Source: Actinomycetospora succinea (GTDB lineage Bacteria; Actinomycetota; Actinomycetes; Mycobacteriales; Pseudonocardiaceae). Taken from it: a stretch of 64,000 nt of DNA. Where the stretch lies: assembly GCF_004363095.1 (NCBI RefSeq), contig NZ_SNYO01000004.1, positions 124,001-188,000 of the forward strand. Reading direction: 5' to 3'. The position numbers and the translations under genes are program-made. The notes beneath the pieces were generated by a model, which ran no database searches, was not told where the DNA came from, and saw only the letters and a list, made by a program, of their open reading frames with translations. Positions 1-6,755 of the stretch are shown in pieces; positions within the stretch are counted from its first letter, which is position 1; each line of letters begins with the position of its first letter.

Positions 1-114
1 CCCAGCGGTTCCGGCAGCCGCCACGGTGTCGGGACCACTGGACGCGGCGCCGCAGGCCTGCAGGTCGGGCGACGAAGGAGTCCGAGCTGCCGGTTCGGCT
101 TGCCGCGACTCCTG
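1..114. other. Left-edge intergenic stretch
   Basis: No convincing reading frame, hairpin or promoter is visible before the tRNA begins. This is presumably the upstream region of the tRNA gene. The window edge prevents any statement about the neighbouring gene. Confidence 0.4.
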
Positions 115-188
115 GCCCCTGTAGCCCAATCGGCAGAGGCAGGCGACTTAAAATCGCCGCAGTGTGGGTTCGAACCCCACCGGGGGCA
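115..188 (+). tRNA. tRNA with anticodon UAA, short variable loop (Leu-type anticodon, type I body)
   Basis: The 74 nt fold into a full cloverleaf. The acceptor stem is GCCCCTG (115-121) with CGGGGGC (181-187) and discriminator A188. The D stem is GCC/GGC (124-126, 138-140). The anticodon stem is GGCGA/TCGCC (142-146, 154-158) around loop CTTAAAA, giving anticodon TAA (149-151). The T stem is GTGGG/CCCAC (164-168, 176-180) with loop TTCGAAC. CCA is not encoded. The anticodon reads UUA (leucine), but the variable region is only 5 nt (159-163), whereas bacterial tRNA-Leu normally has a long variable arm (type II). It may be a non-canonical leucine tRNA or be charged by another synthetase. The fold is clear; the amino-acid identity is not. 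Confidence 0.85.
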
Positions 189-1037
189 CTGGTCGTCGCC
201 GGTCAGCGGCCGGCTGCCGGCGGCGGGCGAGGAGCAGGATCTCGCGTGCGCCCATGGCGAGGGCGAAGCCGGCGAACGCGACGCCGAGGACGACGCCGTC
301 GAGCGCCAGGGCGAGGAGTGCTCCGCCGGCGGCTCCGGGGACGGCTCCGAGGCCGACGTAGCCGCTGATGCGCGGTGAAGCGGTGCCCCGGCGTAGGTGG
401 ACGACGGCTCCGACGACCGAGTTGGGGACGAACAGCAGCAGGGACGTCCCGGCGGCGGTGTGCAGGTCGGCGCCGAAGAGCACGACGAGCGCGGGGACGG
501 CGAGCAGTCCGCCGCCGAGACCGAGAGCCGCGGCCCAGGCCCCGATGACGATCCCGGCGACCACGGTGACCGGGACGACGAACCAGAGGCTCGCCAGCAG
601 CGCGGGAGAGACCGCGGCCCGGCCGGCGAGCGGGTCGAGGCCGGCGGCGTCGAGGGAGAGCTTGGCCGCGGTCACGAGGACGACGACGATGAACAGCAGC
701 CGCAGGACGCGATCGGGCAATCGGGAGACGATGTCGGCGCCGAAGAACCCGCCGATGATGCCACCGATGATCAGCCCGGTTCCGGCTCGGAGGTCGACCG
801 CCCCGCCGGCGAGGGCGTAGACCGCGGCTCCGATCACGCAGACGGCGATGTTGGCGGTGGTCGCGGTGCCGTGCGCCACCGCGCGGGGTAGGCGCGCGAA
901 GCGGTCGAGGCGGGGACGAAGAGCACGCCGCTGCCTCCGCCGAACAGTCCACTGACCGCACCGCCGACGAGTCCGATGCTCGCGGCCCCCACGGTTCCCA
1001 GGGGGCTGTCGGTGGCGTGCTCGCCGCTGGCGTCCAT
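148..1037 (-). pseudogene. TauE/SafE-family sulfite/anion exporter, frameshifted
   Basis: The N-terminal part (ATG at 1037, preceded by a GAGGAGGA ribosome site at 1041-1048) reads as a typical TauE/SafE start with a Gly-rich first helix (GLVGGAVSGLFGGGSGV). The rest of the family (RFARLPRAVAHGTATTANI, then several hydrophobic helices and the LGLGGGLLAVPALVVLFGADL repeat half) lies in another frame. The two join if one base is added near position 910, so this is a single-base loss or a sequencing error. The stop codon (148-150) lies inside the anticodon loop of the tRNA on the opposite strand, so the last residues are antisense tRNA. TauE/SafE proteins are membrane permeases for sulfite, sulfonates or other organosulfur anions. 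The gene is divergent from a CGNR regulator, a pairing that suggests local control. Confidence 0.75.
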
Positions 1038-1055
1038 GGGTCCTCCTCGCCGACT

Positions 1056-1124
1056 CTGTAACCATCACCCGCGTTGTCGAGATTACACAGCTGGTAACCT
1101 GCCCGCAGCTCGGGCCGGTTACAG
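1056..1124. promoter_or_regulatory. Divergent promoter with GTAACC half-sites
   Basis: Between tauE and the CGNR gene lie CTGTAACC (1056-1063), GGTAACC (1093-1099) and GGTTACAG (1117-1124). The first and last form an exact 8-bp inverted repeat. A -10-like TACAGT (1120-1125) sits 7 nt before the CGNR start and overlaps the right half-site. I infer an autoregulatory operator for the CGNR protein; the protein-DNA link is not shown by sequence alone. Confidence 0.5.
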
Positions 1125-1132
1125 TGGGACCC

Positions 1133-1645
1133 GTGACCGCCGTGCCTCATGTGCCCACCTCCTGGCTGGTGGAGCTGGTGAACGGGTACGGCAGCCGGCC
1201 CCGTGCGGCCGCCGCCAGGACCGACGAGCCGTATCCCGACCTCGGCCCCCTGGTCGACCTGCCCGGGGCGACCACGCTCGGCGAGCGGGGGCTGGTCGAC
1301 CTCGCCGACCGCCTGTGGCTCCTCTTCGCCTCGACGGACCCGTCCGAGAGGGCGACGGTCATGAACGACCTCCTGGTCCGTTCGCGACTCACCCCGTACC
1401 TCGATCACGAGGCCCGGACCTGCTGGTCGACATCAGTGACCGCGCCCGACGAGCTCCTGGCCGCCGGCTGCGCGACGACCCTGATGGAGGTCCTCGCCCA
1501 CGGGGGCTGGCGCCGTCTCGGGACCTGTGAGGGCGAGGACTGCCAGGACGCCCACCTCGACCTGCCCGGACGCAGCCGCCGGTACTGCTCCACCACGTGT
1601 CTCAACCGCGCCCGCGTCCGCGCCTACCGGGCACGCCGGCGCTGA
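1133..1645 (+). CDS. CGNR zinc-finger (ABATE-type) transcriptional regulator
   Basis: This 170-residue protein has an N-terminal helical ligand-binding (ABATE) region beginning LVELVNGYGSRPR. Its C-terminal zinc finger contains C-x4-C (GTCEGEDCQDAHL) and YCSTTCLNRARVRAYRARR. That is the CGNR layout, although the namesake CGNR is read here as CLNR. Such proteins bind DNA through the C-terminal finger. I chose the GTG at 1133 rather than 1124 because a -10 box (TACAGT) ends 7 nt upstream, which fits a leaderless transcript, and the 1124 codon overlaps that box. It faces away from the TauE/SafE permease and probably controls it and itself. Confidence 0.8.
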   Translation: MTAVPHVPTSWLVELVNGYGSRPRAAAARTDEPYPDLGPLVDLPGATTLGERGLVDLADRLWLLFASTDPSERATVMNDLLVRSRLTPYLDHEARTCWSTSVTAPDELLAAGCATTLMEVLAHGGWRRLGTCEGEDCQDAHLDLPGRSRRYCSTTCLNRARVRAYRARRR

Positions 1646-1973
1646 GGCGGACCCGACCTCTCTGGCCACCTCGCGCCGGAGCCCGCGCGACGGGGCTACG
1701 CACCCCGCCGGAGCAACACCGCGCGCGAGGTCCCCCGTCCACCCCGGGTGGTCGTCGCAGAGTCACCGTCGGCACACCGGCAGGACGCCCCTTCGTCACC
1801 CGCCCGTCGCAGTGGTCGTGCGGAGAACGGTTCCCCACGCGGGCCGGGACGGAGCTCCGCCGGGAGTCCTGACCGCTCGGGCACCCCGGACGGACCGCTC
1901 GACGCCGACCCCGCGGAGCTGCTCCGAACGGGCGAGAAGATCAGCGACACTTTCCTCGAGGGAGGTGAGCGTC
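1646..1973. other. Intergenic, nothing recognised
   Basis: The stretch lies between the CGNR gene and the PIG-L-like gene. A reading frame is open through much of it, but it has atypical Arg/Pro/Ser-rich composition and no ribosome site, so I do not call a gene. A small GAACGGTTC palindrome occurs near 1823. The only clear signal is the GGAGGTGA ribosome site just before 1974. Confidence 0.4.
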
Positions 1974-2837
1974 GTGGCTGACCAGGTGGACCTGTCGGGT
2001 CGGATCCCCGCTCCCGGGGACGCCCGCCCACCGTGGCGCGAGCTCGAGGGGCTGCGCCCGCTGACGTTGCGCGCGTGCCGGCGGCTCGTCGTCGTCGCCC
2101 CGCACCCGCGCGACGAGATCCGCGCGGCCGGCGGGCTGCTGCGCCGTCTCGCCGCGCGGCACGCCTCGGTCGACGTCCTCGCGCTCACCGACGGTCCCGG
2201 TCGCACGTGCACGCCGCCGGAGGGCCTGGCGCTGCCCGCCGCCGAGCCCGACCGTCCGCTCGGCGATCTCGTGGTGCGCCCCGACGACCTCGCGGACCCG
2301 GACACGCTGGCCTCGGTGCTGGCGCGTCTCGACGAGGCCGCGGACGACGACCCGGTCGCGGAGTCGCCGGGCGACGCCGAGGAGGCCGCCCTCGACGAGG
2401 CGTACGAGGCGCTGGGCGTCGCGGAGGTCCGCCGGCACCGCCTCGGGCTGCCCGACGCGGGCCTCGCCGGGCGCGAGGCCGACGTCGTCGCCGCCCTGAG
2501 CGAGATCGTCGGCTTCGTCGAGGACCCGCACGGGCTGTGCGTGCTGGCGCCGTGGTCCGGCGACGGCGACGACGACCACGAGGCCGCCGGGCGCGCCGCG
2601 GAGATCGTGTGCGCCGCGTACCGCGTCCGCCTCGTCCGGTGGCTCGACCAGGCCTGGAGCTGGGCCGGTCCGGAGTCCGCGGAGGTGCCGTGGCGGCGGG
2701 CGCGCCAGCTCGCGCTGTCGGAGACGGTGCAAGCTCGTAAACTGGCGGCCAGCGCAGCGTTCGGTGGCCGTCCCGGACGCGACCGCGAACTGCCCGACGG
2801 CTCGGCCCCTGGTCCCCGCGAGGTCTTCCTGGTGTGA
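1974..2837 (+). CDS. PIG-L/LmbE-family protein with altered active site
   Basis: This 287-residue protein starts at GTG 1974 behind a GGAGGTGA ribosome site. The region RRLVVVAPHPRDEIRAAGGLL (residues 36-56) is the family's first motif, normally HPDDE. Here it is HPRDE: the first Asp, the general base in MshB/Mca-type deacetylases, is Arg46, while His44 and Asp47 (zinc ligands) remain. The distal motif reads DDDHEAAGRAA, keeping the ligand His. The frame is long and Asp/Glu-rich like a real actinobacterial gene. It is probably catalytically altered or a binding protein rather than a working deacetylase. The downstream photoreceptor appears to have its own promoter. Confidence 0.7.
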   Translation: MADQVDLSGRIPAPGDARPPWRELEGLRPLTLRACRRLVVVAPHPRDEIRAAGGLLRRLAARHASVDVLALTDGPGRTCTPPEGLALPAAEPDRPLGDLVVRPDDLADPDTLASVLARLDEAADDDPVAESPGDAEEAALDEAYEALGVAEVRRHRLGLPDAGLAGREADVVAALSEIVGFVEDPHGLCVLAPWSGDGDDDHEAAGRAAEIVCAAYRVRLVRWLDQAWSWAGPESAEVPWRRARQLALSETVQARKLAASAAFGGRPGRDRELPDGSAPGPREVFLV

Positions 2838-2960
2838 GCACGTCTCCCGTCGCCCGTCCGGGTGTCTCCCTACCCTCTGTTTCGCCCGCCCGGTCGGCGC
2901 GTCGCGACGACGTGCCCTCGTCCGGGCGTCACACCCGGACCGGTCACCGGGTGGGGCCGA

Positions 2961-2966
2961 TAGGCT
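2961..2966 (+). promoter_or_regulatory. -10 box of a leaderless promoter (LOV-PP2C)
   Basis: TAGGCT ends 7 nt before the GTG start at 2974, with no ribosome site between. This spacing places the transcript start at the start codon. Confidence 0.5.
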
Positions 2967-2973
2967 CCGTCAC

Positions 2974-5229
2974 GTGACGGGCTGGACGAACGGCGACCAC
3001 GGCGAGGTGGCGACGGACCTCTCCGGGCCGGCCCCCGACCTGGGTGCCGACTACGCGGCGGAGGCGCAGCGCGTCCGTGACGCCGTGGCCCCGCCGAGCG
3101 GGCTGAACCAGACGGACCTGCCGCAGGTCCTGCACACCGCGCCGGCGGCCGTCGCGCTCATCGACCTCGGTCAGGGTCTCGTCACCTACGCCAACGACTC
3201 CGCGTCCGGGCTCACCGGGGGCCGCGCCACCCTCCCGCTCGACATCGACGCGTGGAGCGAGGCGGCGGGGCTCACCGACCTGTCCGGGCGCCCGATGCGC
3301 GACACGGCGTCCCCGCTCTCGCGCGTCGCGCAGGGCATCCCGGTCTCCGGCGAGCCCGTCGCGGTGTCCGACGCCGCCCGCCGCGGCTCCTACGCCTCCG
3401 AGGAGGAGCGCGAGGAGGCCGAGGGGCGGCTGCTGTGGGTCACCGGCTTCCCGCTCTCGGAGGCGGTGAACGCCGACCAGCGCCGCCTCGCCCTGGTGGT
3501 GTTCCTGCAGCTCTCGGGCGCGGGCGCGCAGCGTCACCTCGAGATGGTGCGCGACCGCGCGGTGGTGGCCACCGAGCTGTCGTTCACGATCTCCGACCCG
3601 GCGCGCGAGCAGAACCCGCTGGTGTGGGTCAACCCGGCGTTCACCCGCCTCACCGGCTACGAGCTCGACGAGGTGATGGGCCGCAACTGCCGCTTCCTGC
3701 AGGGCCCGAACACCGACCCCGCCTCGATCTCGCGCATCCGCACGGCGCTCGACGAGGAGCGCGCGATCACCGAGGTGCTCCTCAACTACCGCCGCGACGG
3801 CACCGCCTTCTGGAACCAGGTGTCGATCACGCCGGTGCTCGACGGCGGCGGACGCGTCGTCAACTTCGTCGGCGTCCAGTCCGACGTCACCGAGCGCGTG
3901 ATGGTCGAGAACGAGCGCCGCGCGGCGCTCGCCGCCGCCGAGGAGACCCGTGAGCAGCTGCGGCTGCTCACCGAGTCGACGCAGGCGATGTCGGCGAGCC
4001 TCGACACCACCGGCGTCGCGGAGGCGCTCGCCGGCATCGTCGTGCCCGCCATGGCCGACTTCTGCTGCGTCGACCTGCTCGAGGAGTCCGACGGGACGTC
4101 CTCGGTGCGTCGCGCGGCGGTCAACCACCGCGACGAGTCGAAGACCGACGAGGTGCGCGAGCTCGGCCGCTGGGTCAGCCCCACCGACGACGGCCGCGAC
4201 CCGATCGGCGAGGCCCTCTCGACCGGCACCCCGTCGCTGCTGGCCGAGCTGCCTGTGCGCCCGGCGGGCATCGCCGACCAGCCCGACCTGCTGCGGCGCT
4301 ACGAGGCGCTGCGGCCCCGGTCGGCGATCGTCGTCCCGCTGCGGGCCCGCGGCCAGGTCCTCGGGTCGCTGACGCTGGGCACCGAGCTGCCCTACGGCCG
4401 CCGCTACGCGCAGCGCGACCTCTACCTCGCCGCCGACCTCGCCGCGCGCGCCGGCCTCGCCCTCGACAACGCGCGGCTCTACGCCCGCGAGCACGGGGCG
4501 GCCGAGACGCTGCAGCGCAGCCTGCTGCCCGCCGTGCCCGAGATGCCGGGCATGTCGATCGCCTCGCGCTACCTGGCCGCCACCGACGGCGCCCAGGTCG
4601 GCGGCGACTGGTACGACATGCTCGCCCTGCCCGACGGCGCCGTGGGCCTCGCCGTCGGCGACGTCGTCGGCCACGACCTGCGCGCCGCCGCCGCGATGGG
4701 CGAGCTGCGCGGGGTGCTGCGCTCCTACGCGTGGGAGGGCCTCGGTCCCGCCACCGTCGTCGACCGCTGCGACGACGTCGTCCAGGGTCTCGGGATGGCC
4801 GCGATGGCCACCGCCGTCTACGCGCGCTTCGAGCGTGGTGAGGGCGGCGGCTGGCTGCTGCGCTACTCCAACGCCGGGCACCCCCCGCCGCTGCTGCGCC
4901 GCGCGGACGGCACGGTCGAGCTGCTCACGGGCAACCTGTCGCCGCTGATCGGGGCGACCCGGGCGATCACCCGCGAGGAGACCTCGGTGCGCTGCGGGAA
5001 GGGCGACCTGCTCGTCCTGCACACCGACGGCCTCATCGAGGCGCCCGGCGCCGACCCGGACGACCGAACGCAGCTCATCGCCGACACCCTCGCCGCCCAG
5101 GCGGCCGACATGCCCGTCGAGGAGCTGTGCGACCGGCTGCTCGGCATGCTCGGCGTCGACGGGCTCCGCGACGACGCGGTGCTGCTCGCGATCCGCATCG
5201 AGGGCGAGGACGGGCCGGCGCCGGTCTAG
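2974..5229 (+). CDS. PAS-LOV-GAF-PP2C blue-light-responsive phosphatase
   Basis: The 751-residue protein has four domains in order. A PAS domain spans about 45-180. A LOV domain spans about 195-305 with the flavin-adduct signature GRNCRFLQG and photoactive Cys239. A GAF domain spans about 310-490. A SpoIIE-type PP2C phosphatase spans about 510-745 (GGDWYD and GDVVGHD metal motifs, then NAGHPPPLL and LLVLHTDGLIEA). LOV domains bind FMN and form a cysteinyl adduct in blue light; SpoIIE phosphatases usually act on anti-sigma-factor antagonists. I infer light- or redox-gated control of a sigma-factor partner-switching cascade. No anti-sigma or antagonist gene is adjacent. No membrane segments are seen, so it is cytoplasmic. 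Start chosen from the leaderless -10 box. Confidence 0.92.
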   Translation: MTGWTNGDHGEVATDLSGPAPDLGADYAAEAQRVRDAVAPPSGLNQTDLPQVLHTAPAAVALIDLGQGLVTYANDSASGLTGGRATLPLDIDAWSEAAGLTDLSGRPMRDTASPLSRVAQGIPVSGEPVAVSDAARRGSYASEEEREEAEGRLLWVTGFPLSEAVNADQRRLALVVFLQLSGAGAQRHLEMVRDRAVVATELSFTISDPAREQNPLVWVNPAFTRLTGYELDEVMGRNCRFLQGPNTDPASISRIRTALDEERAITEVLLNYRRDGTAFWNQVSITPVLDGGGRVVNFVGVQSDVTERVMVENERRAALAAAEETREQLRLLTESTQAMSASLDTTGVAEALAGIVVPAMADFCCVDLLEESDGTSSVRRAAVNHRDESKTDEVRELGRWVSPTDDGRDPIGEALSTGTPSLLAELPVRPAGIADQPDLLRRYEALRPRSAIVVPLRARGQVLGSLTLGTELPYGRRYAQRDLYLAADLAARAGLALDNARLYAREHGAAETLQRSLLPAVPEMPGMSIASRYLAATDGAQVGGDWYDMLALPDGAVGLAVGDVVGHDLRAAAAMGELRGVLRSYAWEGLGPATVVDRCDDVVQGLGMAAMATAVYARFERGEGGGWLLRYSNAGHPPPLLRRADGTVELLTGNLSPLIGATRAITREETSVRCGKGDLLVLHTDGLIEAPGADPDDRTQLIADTLAAQAADMPVEELCDRLLGMLGVDGLRDDAVLLAIRIEGEDGPAPV

Positions 5230-5246
5230 CCGCCCCGGGACGCACG

Positions 5247-5279
5247 ACGGCCCGGCCCCGCGGGGCGGGACCGGGCCGT
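5247..5279. terminator. Hairpin terminator between convergent genes
   Basis: ACGGCCCGG (5247-5255) pairs exactly with CCGGGCCGT (5271-5279), with further GC pairing in the loop. It follows the photoreceptor stop (5229) and lies before the end of the opposite-strand gene. Confidence 0.7.
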
Positions 5280-5280
5280 G

Positions 5281-5310
5281 CTGTCGTGCTCTGTCGTGCT
5301 CTGTCGTGCC
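5281..5310. repeat. Three tandem 10-bp repeats
   Basis: CTGTCGTGCT, CTGTCGTGCT and CTGTCGTGCC follow each other directly between the terminator and the stop of the antitoxin-like gene. This is probably slippage-derived; no function is visible. Confidence 0.8.
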
Positions 5311-5315
5311 GGGCC

Positions 5316-5552
5316 TCAGGGGCGCGGGGGCTCCTCGCCCGGCGGGGGCGGCGGGGGCGCCTGGCCCTCCTGGCCCTCCTGTCCGCCGTGCAGGAACTCC
5401 TTGGCCTTCTCCCCGGCCTGGTCGACCTGCTCCTCGTGGCCGAAGCGCTGCCCGACGAAGTCGGCGCCCTTGTCCACGAAGCCGTCGGCCTTCTCGGGGT
5501 TCTCCCCGGCCCAGTCCTTGGCCTGGTCCGCCATCTTGCCGAAGTCCACCAT
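5316..5552 (-). CDS. MT0933 (Rv0909)-like antitoxin family small protein
   Basis: This 78-residue acidic protein has the core FGKMADQAKDWAGENPEKAD and a FVDKGADFVGQRFGHEEQVD segment, characteristic of the MT0933/Rv0909 antitoxin-like family. Its tail is Gly/Gln/Pro-rich with a run of prolines. The ATG at 5552 is favoured by GAGGAGGGG 6-8 nt upstream; a GTG at 5558 would overlap that site. In M. tuberculosis the relative pairs with an SRPBCC-fold toxin, but no partner lies beside it here, so it may be an orphan or a stress-related CsbD-like protein. The role is inferred. Confidence 0.7.
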   Translation of the reverse strand: MVDFGKMADQAKDWAGENPEKADGFVDKGADFVGQRFGHEEQVDQAGEKAKEFLHGGQEGQEGQAPPPPPPGEEPPRP

Positions 5553-5716
5553 CGACACCCCTCCTCGTCGCTGGTTGCGAGGTTGCGTCCGCAGCATGCC
5601 CCGTCCCGTCGCGGGCCGACACCTCCGACCCGGGCGGGTGCCTCCGATCGGGCGGATAGACTTCCTGACGGACCCCAGGACGGGGCGAAGCGGACACGCT
5701 GCGTTCACGACCCATC

Positions 5717-5767
5717 CGGTAAAGTTCTGTTTACCGAGACGGGAACCGATTCACCCGGCCCATCGTT
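5717..5767 (+). promoter_or_regulatory. Palindrome and possible ECF-type promoter upstream of the BI-1 gene
   Basis: CGGTAAA (5717-5723) and TTTACCG (5730-5736) form a 7-bp inverted repeat around GTTCTG, unusually AT-rich here. GGAAC (5742-5746) and GTT (5765-5767) are 18 nt apart, which fits the SigR/SigH-type consensus. The rest of the 303-nt gap shows nothing else. Confidence 0.35.
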
Positions 5768-5855
5768 GGACCGGGTGGACGAACACAGTCCGCGGCCGAC
5801 CCGGCCGATGACGACCCGCCATCGGTGCCGGCTCCGCGTTGGAGGAGGACCAGAG

Positions 5856-6677
5856 GTGCGCACCAGCAGCAACCCGGCGTTCCGCAACCTGCCCACCTCT
5901 CCGGGTGGGTATGCGCGGTTCGGCGACGCCCCGGCCGGCATGGCCGGCGCCGGCGGCATGTTCGGCGGGGGCGGCAGCCCCATGCCGACCGCGGCGGCGG
6001 ACGACCGTCCGCTCACCGTGGACGACGTGGTCCAGAAGACCGCGCTCAACGTGGTGCTCGCCCTCGCGGTCGGCGTGGCCACCGCGTGGAGCGGCATCTA
6101 CGCGCTCGGGCTCCTCGGCTTCGTGGTCGGGCTGGTCCTCGCGCTGATCATCATCTTCAAGCAGAGCACCAACAAGTGGCTGGTGCTCGGCTACTCGGCC
6201 TTCGAGGGCATGGCGCTCGGTGCGATCACCGGCGTCTTCCAGAACATGGCGACCTCGCCCAGCGGGTCGAGCTTCGCCGGCATCGGCGTGCAGGCCGTCC
6301 TCGGCACGCTCGGCGTGTTCATCGGCATGCTCGTCGTCTACAAGACCGGCGCGATCCGCGTCACCCCGCGCCTCACCAAGATGGTCATCGGTGCGGCGAT
6401 CGGCGTGATCGTGCTGATGCTGGCCAACCTCGTCGGGAGCTTCTTCGTCCCCGGCGGTCTGGGCCTGCGCGACGGCGGCGCCCTCGCGATCATCTTCAGC
6501 CTGGTCTGCATCGCCATCGGCGCCTTCATGCTGATGCTCGACTTCGACCAGGCCGACCAGGCGGTCAAGGCCGGCGTCCCCGCGCGCTTCGCGTGGTACC
6601 TCGCCTTCGGCTTCATGACCACGCTGGTCTGGCTCTACATCGAGATCCTGCGCCTGCTGAGCTACTTCCGACAGTAG
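5856..6677 (+). CDS. Bax inhibitor-1/YccA family membrane protein
   Basis: The 273-residue protein starts at GTG 5856 with GGAGGAGG about 8 nt upstream. A Gly/Ala/Met-rich cytoplasmic leader of about 60 residues precedes seven hydrophobic helices, beginning KTALNVVLALAVGVATAW and ending with WYLAFGFMTTLVWLYIEILRLLSYF. The IEILRLL tail is typical of the actinobacterial BI-1/YccA group. These proteins are proposed to be Ca2+/H+ leak channels or stress-related membrane factors; the exact bacterial role is unsettled. The candidate stress-sigma promoter upstream would fit that. It is the last gene before a strong terminator facing the thiolase gene. Confidence 0.88.
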   Translation: MRTSSNPAFRNLPTSPGGYARFGDAPAGMAGAGGMFGGGGSPMPTAAADDRPLTVDDVVQKTALNVVLALAVGVATAWSGIYALGLLGFVVGLVLALIIIFKQSTNKWLVLGYSAFEGMALGAITGVFQNMATSPSGSSFAGIGVQAVLGTLGVFIGMLVVYKTGAIRVTPRLTKMVIGAAIGVIVLMLANLVGSFFVPGGLGLRDGGALAIIFSLVCIAIGAFMLMLDFDQADQAVKAGVPARFAWYLAFGFMTTLVWLYIEILRLLSYFRQ

Positions 6678-6708
6678 TGGCCCACGAGTAGGGCGCTGCC
6701 CGAGACGA

Positions 6709-6741
6709 CGGCCCCTTCCGGGAACGATCCGGGAGGGGCCG
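6709..6741. terminator. Bidirectional hairpin terminator
   Basis: CGGCCCCTTCCGG (6709-6721) pairs with CCGGGAGGGGCCG (6729-6741) with one G-T pair and a 7-nt loop, between convergent genes. Confidence 0.8.
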
Positions 6742-6755
6742 CCGCACGTCCGGGG

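Noticed and set aside
1646-1973. Upstream extension of the PIG-L-like gene
   Set aside because: The frame is open but its composition is atypical and a clear GGAGGTGA precedes GTG 1974.
2944-5715. A 923-codon open frame on the minus strand
   Set aside because: It is antisense to the LOV-PP2C gene, Arg/Gly/Ala-biased and has no domain; it is a GC-rich shadow frame.
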